Below, one piece after another: positions 1 to 12,000 of a stretch of 64,000 nucleotides of DNA (positions within the stretch are counted from its first letter, which is position 1; each line of letters begins with the position of its first letter). A program made the translations under genes and the position numbers. Origin of the DNA: Haliotis asinina (Eukaryota > Mollusca > Gastropoda > Lepetellida > Haliotidae); assembly GCF_037392515.1 (NCBI RefSeq), contig NC_090290.1:1178001-1242000 (forward strand), in the 5' to 3' direction. Below the pieces are notes generated by a model, which made no database searches, had not been told where the DNA came from, and saw only the letters and a program-made list of their open reading frames with translations.

Positions 1-2
1 TG

Positions 3-463
3 CTCCTGGGCTGTAGGTTAGCCTAGTGGTTAGAGCAGTTCCTCATCAGGCCAAACTTCCAGGTTCAATTCCCCTTATTAGTACAGTGGGTACATCCTGT
101 TTCTGGGTCGCTCCTGGGCTGTAGGTTAGCCTAGTGGTTAGAACAGTTCCTCATCAGGCCAAACTTCTAGGTTCATTTCCCCTTATTAGTACAGTGGGTA
201 CATCCTGTTTCTGGGTCGCTCCTGGGCTGTTGGTTAGCCTAGTGGTTAGAACAGTTCCTCATCAGGCCAAACTTCCAGGTTCAGTTAATTCCCCTTATTA
301 GTACAATGGGTACATCCTGTTTCTTGGTCGCTCCTGGGCAGTGGGAAAGCATAGTAACAACTGCTGCTTGTCATTGCTTGAGCCCAATTCTTGTTTCCCC
401 AAGTGTGAAAATACAGGAATATATCTTAAAACAGGATTAAACCCACCTCACTCACTCACTTCT
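3..463 (+). mobile_element. Family A-like SINE with three tandem tRNA-like heads
   Basis: Three head units of 108, 108 and 112 bp start at 3, 111 and 219, and a partial fourth starts at 331. Each has an A-box-like tagcctagtggttaga and a B-box-like ggttcaattcc, the internal Pol III promoter parts of tRNA genes. A single family A style tail ends in ctcactcactcac near 461. The third unit has a 4 bp insertion beside the B box. Confidence 0.75.
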
Positions 464-1350
464 TGGATGTAGTTTTAGCTAATTCTGTCTAATTTTGTAG
501 ATGTCTATTATGTTTGTCTGTTTTGTTATAGTCTTCCTGTGGAAGTAAAGAGGTAAATTTTATTTACTGGATGTTGTACGTAGCCACTAGCACTGATTCT
601 TCATTGATATATTGTATTTTTTCTTTGAAAATATTTTCATTATTGTTCATTAATTAACTAACATGTAATCATTATTGAAGTGTAATTTTTGGTGGTATTA
701 TCGTTAATAATATCCTAATGAATGGCATGATGTGCACACTAGAATTGACGTCACATTTGTTTGTAATCATTGTAATGTTAGCACTGGTTCAGATGTTTAA
801 GAACATATCATTGTGATATTTTCATATATTATATTGCTTTAGAAAAATAGTCTCTGTTTAAAAGGATTAATAGAATAAATACTTTATTTGTCCTGAATAC
901 TCAGAACTTCACTGTGTCTATTTTATAAATACAAACTTTTGCAAATCAAAATTTGCTAATGTACTTGTGTATATATATAAAGACATGCTGAAGAGTCAAT
1001 ATAGTGTTTCAAAATGTGGCTACAAGATCTTGTTTGAAATTTACCTCAACTTTCCAACTCTCAATTCTTCTTTTTGTGTGTTAATTTAGTGAAAGTGAGA
1101 GTTGCCAGTAGCTCCTCCCACCTGTCCATTTGTGTCTGTCCGTCTACCTTTCTGTTGATCCACCTAATTTATAATTGTCCATCTATGTGTCTATATTTGT
1201 ACCCTATACATCCCCATGTCTCTTTTTGTGTTACACGTATTTTATATGATATATTCTCATTTTGAAATCTGTTGACTTATGAAGCGAAAACATTGGATTT
1301 GAGCAATTTCAATATCAATCTTGCCAAAAATGTATTTTTCACAAAATTCT
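464..1350. other. AT-rich stretch, no gene recognised
   Basis: This is probably intron sequence of HPRT, since the coding exon at 3872 must be preceded by earlier exons further left. No exon-like homology to the HPRT N-terminal half and no repeat structure were seen. Confidence 0.4.
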
Positions 1351-1505
1351 ATCATAAGAGGTGACTGACTGGATCGGTCTCGGGTTGTCAGGCTCACTGA
1401 CTTGATTCACACACATCATCTTATTCCAGTTGTGTAGATCAATGCTGATGCTGTTGATCACTGGATTGTCTTGTCCAGACTGAGCCGCCTAATCTGCTCA
1501 GCCAA
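1351..1505 (+). mobile_element. Family B copy, + orientation, diverged
   Basis: It contains gactggatcggtctcgggtt, the middle motif with tgtgtagatcaatgctgatg, and gatcactggattgtcttgtc in consensus order. The 3' tail is eroded. Confidence 0.7.
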
Positions 1506-1984
1506 CCACCGCAACTTACACAGTTACAGGCCTACAAACAGTGAACAAATCATCAAAACTGAACTCTTATACACCAAAACAAAACTGCCCCAATATCCTC
1601 TAAACTGAAACAAACCCCCGTATCGGAAAACTAATCGTTTGAAATGGAAACAAAACTTGTGTATCAACTGCAACAGAGTCCGCGAATGGTCGGAAAGTGC
1701 ACAAAACGGCAGACACAACATCCAAAAATGGCAACCATAGCATCCCGAAACAGCATAAATATCATCAAAGATGCCGGCAAGGGGAGACGAACAGACTGTA
1801 GTCAATAATGTTTTCTGTCACCATGAGTCTAATGTTGAAATTTGATTTCGGGATGTGGCTCATCCAACCCCCTGTTGTATTAAACTTCAAGCCTATGTTC
1901 ATACTTCCAAGTGTCAGGCTTGCAATTCTGCACAATATGTCCCCCGGTCTGTTTTGATGATTTGGTCACTGTTTGTATGGTAGG
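1506..1984. other. No gene recognised (HPRT intron)
   Basis: A minus-strand open frame at 1524-1805 has no recognisable domain and no splice context. The + strand is A- and C-rich. I see no supported feature. Confidence 0.35.
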
Positions 1985-2165
1985 CCTGAGTTAGGCAGCT
2001 GACTTTGTGTGAGGGCGATTAGGTGCCTGAGTCTAAAGGGTCTGGGTTTGAACCCTACAGGGACCAAACCCCATAGTACAAGAGTCTGTACTTTACCAAG
2101 AAAGTGTAATCCCAAATATAACATGTTTTACATTTAACCGCTTTCTAAATGGCATTGTGTAATCA
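1985..2165 (+). mobile_element. Family C SINE-like repeat, copy 1
   Basis: A tRNA-like head contains gggtttgaaccct at about 2045-2057. It is followed by aagaaagtgtaatcccaaat and aaccgctttcta, both shared in the same order with the copy at 22146-22390. Confidence 0.6.
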
Positions 2166-3158
2166 ATCAGTATGTCCGATGGTCCAGACAGGAGCCAATC
2201 ACCCAAGCATTGTGTGGAGAATGTTTGGTGGATCGACGCCATCCAACAGGCATGGATAGGTGTCTTTACACTGAGAACAGTTTTGATGATGTCATTATCA
2301 TCGTACAATGTCATGAAGGCTTCCTCTTGCTATAATACCTTTGAACTGTTTCATGTTTGTCTGGCCTATGCAGTGTGTGTTATTATTAGGAAAACATCAC
2401 TCACTGCACGGATATGGACATATTCTACTGAACTCATTTCAAGATTAGCGGCAACCTTTGTTAAGTGATTGGATTTACTTTTGGTAGAACTTTTAGTACA
2501 ATTTATTTTTGAGCGCCAAGTTGCAAAAATATCTGGATGCAAAAATGCAAAAAAATTTCATGTTTTACAGTATATTAGTTTTCATTAATATTGTTTATTT
2601 ATCCTGTTATGGATTGCTTGCATATTGGGAGAATCAAACCATATCTCTTCATGAATACAATATATTCATTATTTGTGGTTTATATTTGCATATGTTTTTA
2701 AGATGTGTTTTTACTTGGAACTTGTTTGTTGTTTGTCTGAATATGATACACAAAATGGAATATATGCACTAAGCAGCCCAGCTAATGCTGTTTTACTCGC
2801 GACCCTTATGACACATTAAATAAATAGACATATTAAAATCTAAAGGAAGAAATGGTCTAGCCTCATAAACCATACTCAAAGTTAAATGTCTCAGATGGGG
2901 GTTTCAAGACTTGTTTACCACTCCGTTTGACACATTGCTGGCTTTTGCTTGATCTTCCAACTTATTGTACTTGTTAGTTCTGTTAATGTCTAACAATAAA
3001 CTCACATACACATGCTTTAAAAATTGCCCGCTATTTGATGGAGTAAACAATGAATCATTCCTTTGCTGTCTAATCTAGTTGGGACTGTGGTTATTGTCAA
3101 ACGTTTTGGGTTTGCAAGTGAAATATAGAAGAAAGCATTGTGCCTTTTGTTATACAAC
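2166..3158. other. No gene recognised (HPRT intron)
   Basis: Short frames at 2172-2468 and 2509-2772 have no family features. The second is AT-rich and reads as hydrophobic by composition. Confidence 0.35.
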
Positions 3159-3330
3159 CGACCGACCGGCCAACCGACCGGCCAACTAGACCAAGGCTGT
3201 CTTTAAGGACGTGAAGCCTATTTACACACAGTATCACCTTAGTTTGCACATGACCGACCAGCCAACTAGACCAAGGCTGTCTTTATGGACGTGAATCCTA
3301 TTTACACACAGTATCACCTTAGTTTGCACC
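3159..3330 (+). repeat. 80 bp direct duplication
   Basis: A segment starting gccaactagaccaaggctg occurs at 3181 and again at 3261 with very few differences, both ending ccttagtttgcac. A short run of cgaccgac/ggccaacc units precedes it. Confidence 0.85.
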
Positions 3331-3871
3331 TGCTGCTCTGAATGAAAAAACATATTATAATGATTGATTTTGTGATGATATATTGATTAACACATCATTA
3401 TAACAACATTTGTCTGGCTCTGATGACATGATGTTATCTTACTTCTTAAAATTTCATGACATGATCAGTAGCAGTCATTGACTAACTCTCTGTCAGTGTT
3501 CCAAACCAGTTCATTATTAACATGCACTGGGTGCAAGTTGGTAATAATTTGAGTTTCAGACTGCAACAATACGGGTTCCAAATGCTTAAACTAAATTCTA
3601 TAAAAAGTCTGTACTTCTTCAAGATAGTTCATATGTAGTCAAATGTGACCTGAGTTGCCAAATGTCATATGAGTTGCCAAATGTCAGGTGAGGTGCCAAA
3701 TGTCTGGTTAGGTGTATGTCAACTGGCCATACCAGCATTACAGACTACATCTGGATCAGTCTTGTCATGTACATTGACCTGTAGAGAGGTGCAGGTCAAG
3801 CTAGGCCCTCTGTAGAAAACTATGAAGTATTCCAGTACTTGTTTGACGACTTTTGGTGTTTTTAATTTCAG
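3331..3871. other. HPRT intron with short 18 bp repeats
   Basis: Three imperfect copies of gagttgccaaatgtc lie at about 3651-3712. The sequence just before 3872 is a normal splice acceptor region. Nothing else was recognised. Confidence 0.45.
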
Positions 3872-3937
3872 AATGACATCTCCACAGGGAACATAGAGGT
3901 GATAGGGGGAGACAACCTGGCTAATCTTGAAGGAAAG
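3872..3937 (+). CDS. HPRT1: HPRT exon (equivalent of human exon 4)
   Basis: This 66 bp exon starts and ends in phase 0 and encodes [20 protein letters not shown] plus GK, the mobile-loop to beta-strand region just before the PRPP motif. The acceptor is a pyrimidine-rich stretch ending ttaatttcag and the donor is aaag/gtgaga. Its length equals that of human exon 4. Confidence 0.95.
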
Positions 3938-6900
3938 GTGAGATAACTCTTACTTTTCACACAGCATGGAAGGCTGAGTCACCAGTTCAGTGTCCATGGC
4001 TGTGTTATAGTAACAGCGTTTGGTGATACGTCGCACTGTGTGGAAATATAGAATGTGTGGAGTTGAATGCCATGTAAGACTGTATTTCGTTGATAGTGAT
4101 CAGATCTTTAACAAACGGGATTGAGTGTTCAGGCTTAGGTTGACACGTCTTTGTATCTCATGTAGACTGATGGTCATGATGTCAGTCACTGGATTGTCTG
4201 GTCCAGACTCAGTTATTTACAGACCACTTTATATAGCTGGAATACTGCTGAATATTGATGGTTAAACGACCAAGAAGAAAGCATTAAACTGATGACAAAT
4301 GTAAAGTACAGTTGCAAGTGGGAGGATCATATATCATAAATAGTGTTTTTTCTATGGATTGGTGTTAGAAAGATGTAAGTTCCTTTTTTTAAAGACAAAA
4401 TTCAGGTTCCTGTAGAAATTGATGATTTTCCTGAACTGATAGTGATTGAACCCACAGCTGCTAGATCTCCAGACACATATATTACAACAAGCAATGTAGG
4501 GGTTCCTTTCTGTTGAACACAACCACTGCCAAGTGTGTGACACATCTCATTAACTCACAAAAGTAATGTGCTACTAATTAAAAATAGACAAGATATGGCT
4601 CACATTTCTATGAATAATACATTGTGGTAGAGGTCAAGTATATGTGACGTTACATATGGTGCTTTCTTTCAATCAGTACTTAAGTGTGCATGTGACTGCT
4701 TTTAGCAATATCTCGGAGGGGGACACAAGAAGTGAGCTTCACACATTGTACCCCTGTGCAGACTAAAGATTTACAAAGATAGGTGAATAATATACCAAGG
4801 TTACATTGGGTTAAGCACAAGGTACACCTTGTTGTGGGACTAGTGTGATACGAGTCAACGCTGCAGTGAATACACTATGTAGGGGAATAGGATACGTATC
4901 TTGAATATTGGGTAATGAATGTGAATACGTATTCATGAATACAGTATTGTAGTTGAGTGACTGATGCATGATATGGAACGCCCATGTTGATAGTGTTAGT
5001 TTGTCTCAGCGATAAATAGTGGTACATGATACTCAAGTTTAGTATGTAATAGTTCTAGTTGACAGTGTTAGTTTGTCTCAGTGATAAATAGTGGTACATG
5101 ATACTCAAGTTTAGTATGTACTGGTTCTAGTTGACAGTGTTAGTTTGTCTCAGTGATAAATAGTGGTACATGATACTCAAGTTTAGTATGTGCTGGTTCC
5201 AGTTGAGAGTGTTAGTTTGTCTCAGTGATAAATAGTGGTACATGATACTCAAGTTTAGTATGTACTGGTTCTAGTTGACAGTGTTAGTTTGTCTCAGTGA
5301 TAAATAGTGGTACATGATACTCAAGTTTAGTATGTACTGGTTCTAGTTGACAGTGTTAGTTTGTCTCAGTGATAAATAGTGGTACATGATACTCAAGTTT
5401 AGTATGTGCTGGTTCTAGTTGACAGTGTTAGTTTGTCTCAGTGATAAATAGTGGTACATGATACTCAAGTTTAGTATGTAATAGTTCTAGTTGACAGTGT
5501 TAGTTTGTCTCAGTGATAAATAGTGGTACATGATACTCAAGTTTACTTGATACTCAGGCGACTAATGTGATTGTGTGGGTTGGTCTACGGACTTCCTAAT
5601 GTTGCCAGAGTCGACCAATGTGATGGTGTGGGTTGGTCTACGGACTTCCTAATGTTGCCAGAGGCGACTAATGTGATTGTGTGGGTTGGTCTACGGACTT
5701 CCTAATGTTGCCACAGGCAACTAATGTGATTGTGTGGGTTGGTCTACGGACTTCCTAATGTTGCCACAGGCGACTAATGTGATGGTGTGGGTTGGTCTAC
5801 GGACTTCCTAATGTTGCCACAGGCGACTAATGTGATGGTGTGGGTTGGTCTACGGACTTCCTAATGTTGCCACAGGCGACTAATGTGATTGTGTGGATTG
5901 GTCTACGGACTTCCTAATGTTGCCACAGGCAACTAATGTGATTGTGTGGGTTGGTCTACGGACTTCCTAATTTTGCCACAGGCGACCAATGTGATGGTGT
6001 GGGTTGGTCTACGGACTTCCTAATGTTGCCACAGGCGACTAATGTGATCGTGTGGGTTGGTCTATAGACTTTCTAATGTTGCCACAGGCGACTAATGTGA
6101 TGGTGTGGGTTGGTCTACGGACTTCCTAATGTTGCCACAGGCGACTAATGTGATTGTGTGGGTTGGTCTACAGACTTCCTTATGTCATATCCTAGTTGCT
6201 TAGATTGTTGCTCATGATGTCAATCACTGGATTCTCTGGTTTCTGATTTGATTATATATCATTCGCCATCATACAGCGGGAATATTGCTGAGTGCGACGA
6301 AAAACAACTATCAAACAAAACCAAAACTTAAATTCATGTGTCATTATTTACATACAAAAAATCAGTAAGAGTTGTATAGACCTCAGATAATAACGAGTTG
6401 CCATGGAAATGTGTAAACTCCTGGCAGTAGGACAGGTAATTCAGGGATTCCTTCCAATCAGCGTTACTTTGACCAGAGGTTGAACAGTAAAATCAACACA
6501 ATCATCTTTTCAACCTTGTTTCATTAGTTGTGTTAGCAGGATGAGGATGCTAGATGGTTAAGATCTTGGTGAATGACATTGGCCTTGCAAATCCTATTAA
6601 TTACCTCCAGCTAAGTAATTGAGTAGATCGTTAAGTCTTACTTGAAGGCTGCATCATCTCGTTAGCAGACATGAGTATTGATTGAGAAGTCTTCACTGGA
6701 GCGATGTTGTGCACTGCATGACTGTATGGTATGTTTGTCACTGATGTTGATGTATTTGATGCAAGTGTTTTGTATAAAATACAAAGAACAAGCAACACAC
6801 CAACCCCAGTTTGGCACAAAATGTCACCCACTTGAAAATACCTGTGGTAACATCCTTCAACTATCAGCATGTAAGAAAACACAGTACTGAATTTAAAAAA

Positions 6901-8241
6901 AATATGATTAGTTTTAATTACTTGATGCATGTCAAAAAAACATACAAATCTAACACAAAGTGACGAAATGACCCAATCACAGATGTCAGGTGATAAGTCT
7001 GCACTGAAAGCACCATATGAAATGGGCTTGTTAAACTGCACAATCTGATTTGATTTTTAGTGTAACTGTTAGGAACTGTCCACTACCAGTTATGTTTCCA
7101 TGAGTAGACTGACACTTAATCTCTGAACATTAGGGGTGACTATTGAAAATGAAATTATTGCGATATCGATAGTTTATTGCAATGTACTATTGCAGTTGTA
7201 TTTGTCTCCTTGAATTGTCTCATATGAGGTCATTTCCCAAAGGAATGTATAGTTTATGTGAAATAACACAAGCTGAAGTAGTTTCTGTCTCTTTTAACTA
7301 GAAATCCAGAAATCCAGATAAAAATCGAGATAACGTTAAAACATAACAACATTGAAGTTGAAGGTCTGCACCCAAACATCCTTTATTTTTGTGCTGTACA
7401 TTTATCAACTGAAGTTAATCACTAAACTATCGATAATCACACATTCTATCGATACATCGATCATTTTTAATTTCCTTCGCTTAACAGTCTTTGGAGACTC
7501 AACTATTGCAATCCATCAATAGTTTGATGCATTGTTACTGCCAAACTGAAAATATATTAAATTCTAATAGAACAAGTAATTTCATGTAAAGGAACAAGGA
7601 GCCAAAGTGAGATGGGAGATTAAGGAAATGTAGAGTTGCTTCATTTGAGCGTGGCAGAAGGGACATTCATGTGGTTCAGGGGTGGTGACAGACCAGTTGT
7701 CTGAAATGCTGAAATTTACTCTGCAGGGTACACTTTGGTGTAGCAGAAACCTGTGACTGTATGTTCACTCACTCACTCACTCACCCACCTGTGACTATTT
7801 GTTCACTCACTCACACTCACTCTCACTCTCACTCACTCACTTTCATTCTCACTCTCACTCACTCACCCACCTGTGACTGTATGTTCACTCACGCACCCAC
7901 CTGTGACTGTATGTTCACTCACTCACTCACTCACCTATCTGTGACTGTATGTTAACAAACACTCACTCTCACTCACTCTCACTCTCACTCTCATTCACTC
8001 TCACTCTCATTTACTCTCACTCTCACTCACTCACTCTCACTCTCATTCACTCTCATTCACTCTCATTCACTCTCACTCTCACTCTCATTCACTCTCACTC
8101 TCACTCTCACTCACTCTCATTCACTCTCTTCTCATTCACTCTCACTCTCACTCACTCTCACTCTCACTCACTCTCACTCTCACTCACTCACTCTCACTCT
8201 CTCTCACTCTCACTCACTCTCACTCTCACTCTCACTCTCAT

Positions 8242-8272
<31 letters not shown>

Positions 8273-8306
8273 CTCTCACTCACTCTCACTTTCACTCTCG
8301 CTCACG

Positions 8307-8338
<32 letters not shown>

Positions 8339-8567
8339 CTCTCACTCTCACTCACTCTCACTCACTCTCACTCTCACTCACTCTCTCTCACTCTCACTCA
8401 CTCTCACTCTCATTCACTCTCACTCTCACTCTCACTCACTCTCACTCTCATTCACTCTCACTCTCACTCACTCTCATTCTCACTCACTCTCACTCTCATT
8501 CACTCTCATTCACTCTCACTCTCACTCTCACTCACTCTCACTCTCACTCACTCTCATTCACTCTCAT

Positions 8568-8599
<32 letters not shown>

Positions 8600-8648
8600 T
8601 TTCACTCTCACTCATTCTCACTCTCACTCTCACTCTCATTCACTCTCA

Positions 8649-8688
<40 letters not shown>

Positions 8689-8804
8689 TTCACTCTCATT
8701 CACTCTCATTCACTGTCACTCACTCTCACTCTCACTCTCACTCACTTTCACTCTCTTTCACTCTCACTCATTCTCACTCTCACTCTCACTCTCATTCACT
8801 CTCA

Positions 8805-8836
<32 letters not shown>

Positions 8837-8886
8837 CTCTCACTCTCACTCTCACTCACTTTCACTCTCACTCTCACTCACTCTCA

Positions 8887-8918
<32 letters not shown>

Positions 8919-9043
8919 CTTTCACTCTCACTCTCATTCACTCTCACTCACTCTCACTCTCACTCTCACTCACTCTCACTCTCACTCTCATTCACTCTCA
9001 TTCACTCTCACTCTCACTCACTCTCACTCTCATTCACTCTCAT

Positions 9044-9076
<33 letters not shown>

Positions 9077-12000
9077 CTTTCACTCTCACTCTTAACTCTC
9101 ACTTCACTCACCCACCTGTGACTGTATGTTCACTCGCTCACTCACCCACCCACCCACCCACTCACTCACTCACTCACTCACTCACCTGTGACTGTATGTT
9201 CAAGTCCTTGAATTTCCCTGATTGTGTTTGTATTGACAAAGGAAGATGACAAACAAATCCGCTCTGTGTCTGACTGGAGGTGTAAAGCAACCCATCAGAC
9301 TCACTCACTCACTCCCCTTACTCTGCTCACTCGCTCACTCACCCACCCACTCACTCACTCACTCACTCGATAAACAAAGCTGTTACAGATACTAATGATG
9401 AGTGACCTTACAAGTGATGATATTGTTGTCAAGTGAGATAGATAACCACATCATTTTTCACATCCTTTCCAAACCTCATGAAGCATCATAAAATCTCCTC
9501 CTTGGTCTTGTGTATGTAGGGTGATTCTTATACTGAATCAAGTCTGTGAGATTATTATTAACTGGAACTAGTGAGTTTAGGTATAAATAAAGAGAAAAGC
9601 TTGTCCCGTTAGTCTGTACATCTTAACTTGCTGCTTTAGATAATACAGTCACTAAACAGCCATGGCATTCAGTTCAGTCTTTGAGCAAGACTCGGAGATC
9701 TTGAGTCTTTATATTTCTTGTCAAAAATTTTGTAAGATGAGTATTATTGTCCTCTGACATGAATCTGTGAAAATCCAGGTTAGAACTGATCTTCGTTAAC
9801 TCATCCATGTAGAAGGAGGTGCCGAGTGGGATCGAGTGGTCAGGTTTACAGACTTTGTCGATGTATGTCATAATATCCCACAATCAAGGCTCATGATGTC
9901 AGTCACTGGATCGTCTGGACCAGACTCACAGACTGTTGTATTATTGACAGAAATGCTGAATGTGGCATGACACAACTTCAGATCATTCAGTCAGGATGTC
10001 TTGGGTACTTGAGATAGTGACCTTGACACTGATCTGTGTTTCAGAATGTCTTGGTTGTGGAGGATATAATCGACACTGGTGGTACGATGACGCAACTATT
10101 GGCACTCCTGAAGGAAGTCAAGCCCAAGTCTGTTAAAGTGGCAAGGTAATGTACATGTGTAGTAGGGGTTGAAACGTATCTCAGATGTTTACTAAAGGAA
10201 GCAGGTAGAGACACTGCGGTAACTGCGAGTGAAAGCATTCACTCAGTTAAACTAACAGACCTACCATAGCCTGATACTGAAGTGTTGAACTGAGGGTGAT
10301 AGATGCTCATGATGTTAGTCACTGGATTGTCTGGTCCTGATGGAATTATTCACTCACTGCTGCCATGAAACTGAATGTTTGAGTGTGGCCTTAAACAACA
10401 AGTGTAGAGCTGAGGGTGATAGATACTCATGATGTCAGTCACTGGATTGTCTGGTCCAGCGGTTATTTCCATACCGCTGCAAAATAGCTGGAATGTTGCT
10501 GAATGCGACATTTAACAACAAACTCACGGACCTTCCATATTCTGAAACTGAAGTGTAAAACTGAGGGTGATAGATAGAGTTGTGACGATATATCGTAGTA
10601 TTGATAATCATGATACTTTTTCGGATGATAAATGTATCAATACTTTTTTCCATATTGTGATATGTATCATTGACCTTAAAATTGTTTGTTTTCACTAGAA
10701 ATTGATAGTTATGTCAAAATTTACACTGATTCTTCACATCGAAAGATAAGGTTTTAAAGAAAATGGCAAAGAATAGAATGTCATGATGTGCATTGAACTG
10801 AAACGTATCGTTCGAGGATATCGCAATACATATCGTATCATGAATTTTCTGTATCGTCACACCTCTAGTGGTGGATGATGCACAGGAACTGTTGTTGATG
10901 TAGATACTGTTGTTGATGTAGATACTGTTGTTGATGTAGATACTGTTGTTGATGTAGATACTGTTGTTGATGTAGATGTTGTGTTGCAGTTTGCTGGTCA
11001 AGCGGACATCCAGGAGTGTAGGATACAGGCCAGACTGTAAGTTAACGTCCACTGACATGAGTCAGTCCATGTCTTTGTTTCAAATTCTGTTAACAAAGTT
11101 ATGAAACGCAAGAAGCAGAGGCACATGATGACGCAGATGTCTTCTGTCATTCACAATGTCATTATGTGGCTAATTCCTTTCACTGGTAATCCATTTCACT
11201 TACATTCACTTTCACTTCTTCATTTGATTCGTAAACCCTGTCATGGGAGATTAATTACATGTTTTGGACCATATTTATGACAGGGGCTGAAGTAGTGCAA
11301 AATTATTGTACCCCTAAAAAGGTATGTTAGACCAAGTCATTCAGAGTATGTTCCTGAAATTTAACTGCAGAATATTTGTTTAATTTTAATCTCTGGCTAA
11401 ACTTGCAGCAATCACCAGTAGGTATAATCATGACATGTATGTTTCAGATGTGGGCTTCGAGGTGCCAGACAAGTTTGTCGTAGGCTACGCTTTGGACTTT
11501 AACGAGTACTTCAGAGATCTTAGCGTAAGATGCTTCTCCATACACTCTTGTATTTGTGAAGTGTTAACGTGGTGCCATGTACAAGTTGGTATCTCTACAG
11601 AATCCATCCATCACTTAATGCCTTGTTGATTTCACTTGCCTATGGCCTGAAAGACACTATGGCACACATTTTTGACAATATTTTGAGACCCTGAAGGTTA
11701 ACAACCTCCCTTCAGAGAACACCTGCCATACATAAAATGTAAACAATTGTTCCATACATTGAAAATGTTGCATGCAGTGCTGTCTGTGTGTGCTTGTGCA
11801 GAGAATATTCGCAATGAGTGTTTCAAGGGACATAACTCTATGTGGTTCGCTTGAAAAAATGTTTGATCAGTAGAGGGCATAAGAGTTCATTCAAAGTTCT
11901 TAATTTAATATTATGTATTTTGGTTGGGGGGGGGGGGGGAAGAAATTATACGGTACCTTTACTGAGGGCCAATAGTTAGTATTATTGAGAGAATTGCATT

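Noticed and set aside
1985..2060. Possible functional tRNA gene
   Set aside because: The A- and B-box-like parts are present but the cloverleaf stems do not form; it is better explained as a SINE head. The same holds for 19021, 22146, 29431 and 58403.
1..3871. HPRT exons encoding the N-terminal half
   Set aside because: I searched for codings of the conserved KGGYKF and VDFIRLKSY regions and found none; they must lie left of the window.
4983..6183. CRISPR-like array
   Set aside because: Units are contiguous and homogeneous with no unique spacers; they are minisatellites in eukaryotic intron sequence.
7949..9121. 390-residue open frame rich in Ser, Thr, Leu and His
   Set aside because: It is produced entirely by the CTCACT simple-sequence array, whose repeat has no stops in that frame; no codon bias or domain supports translation.
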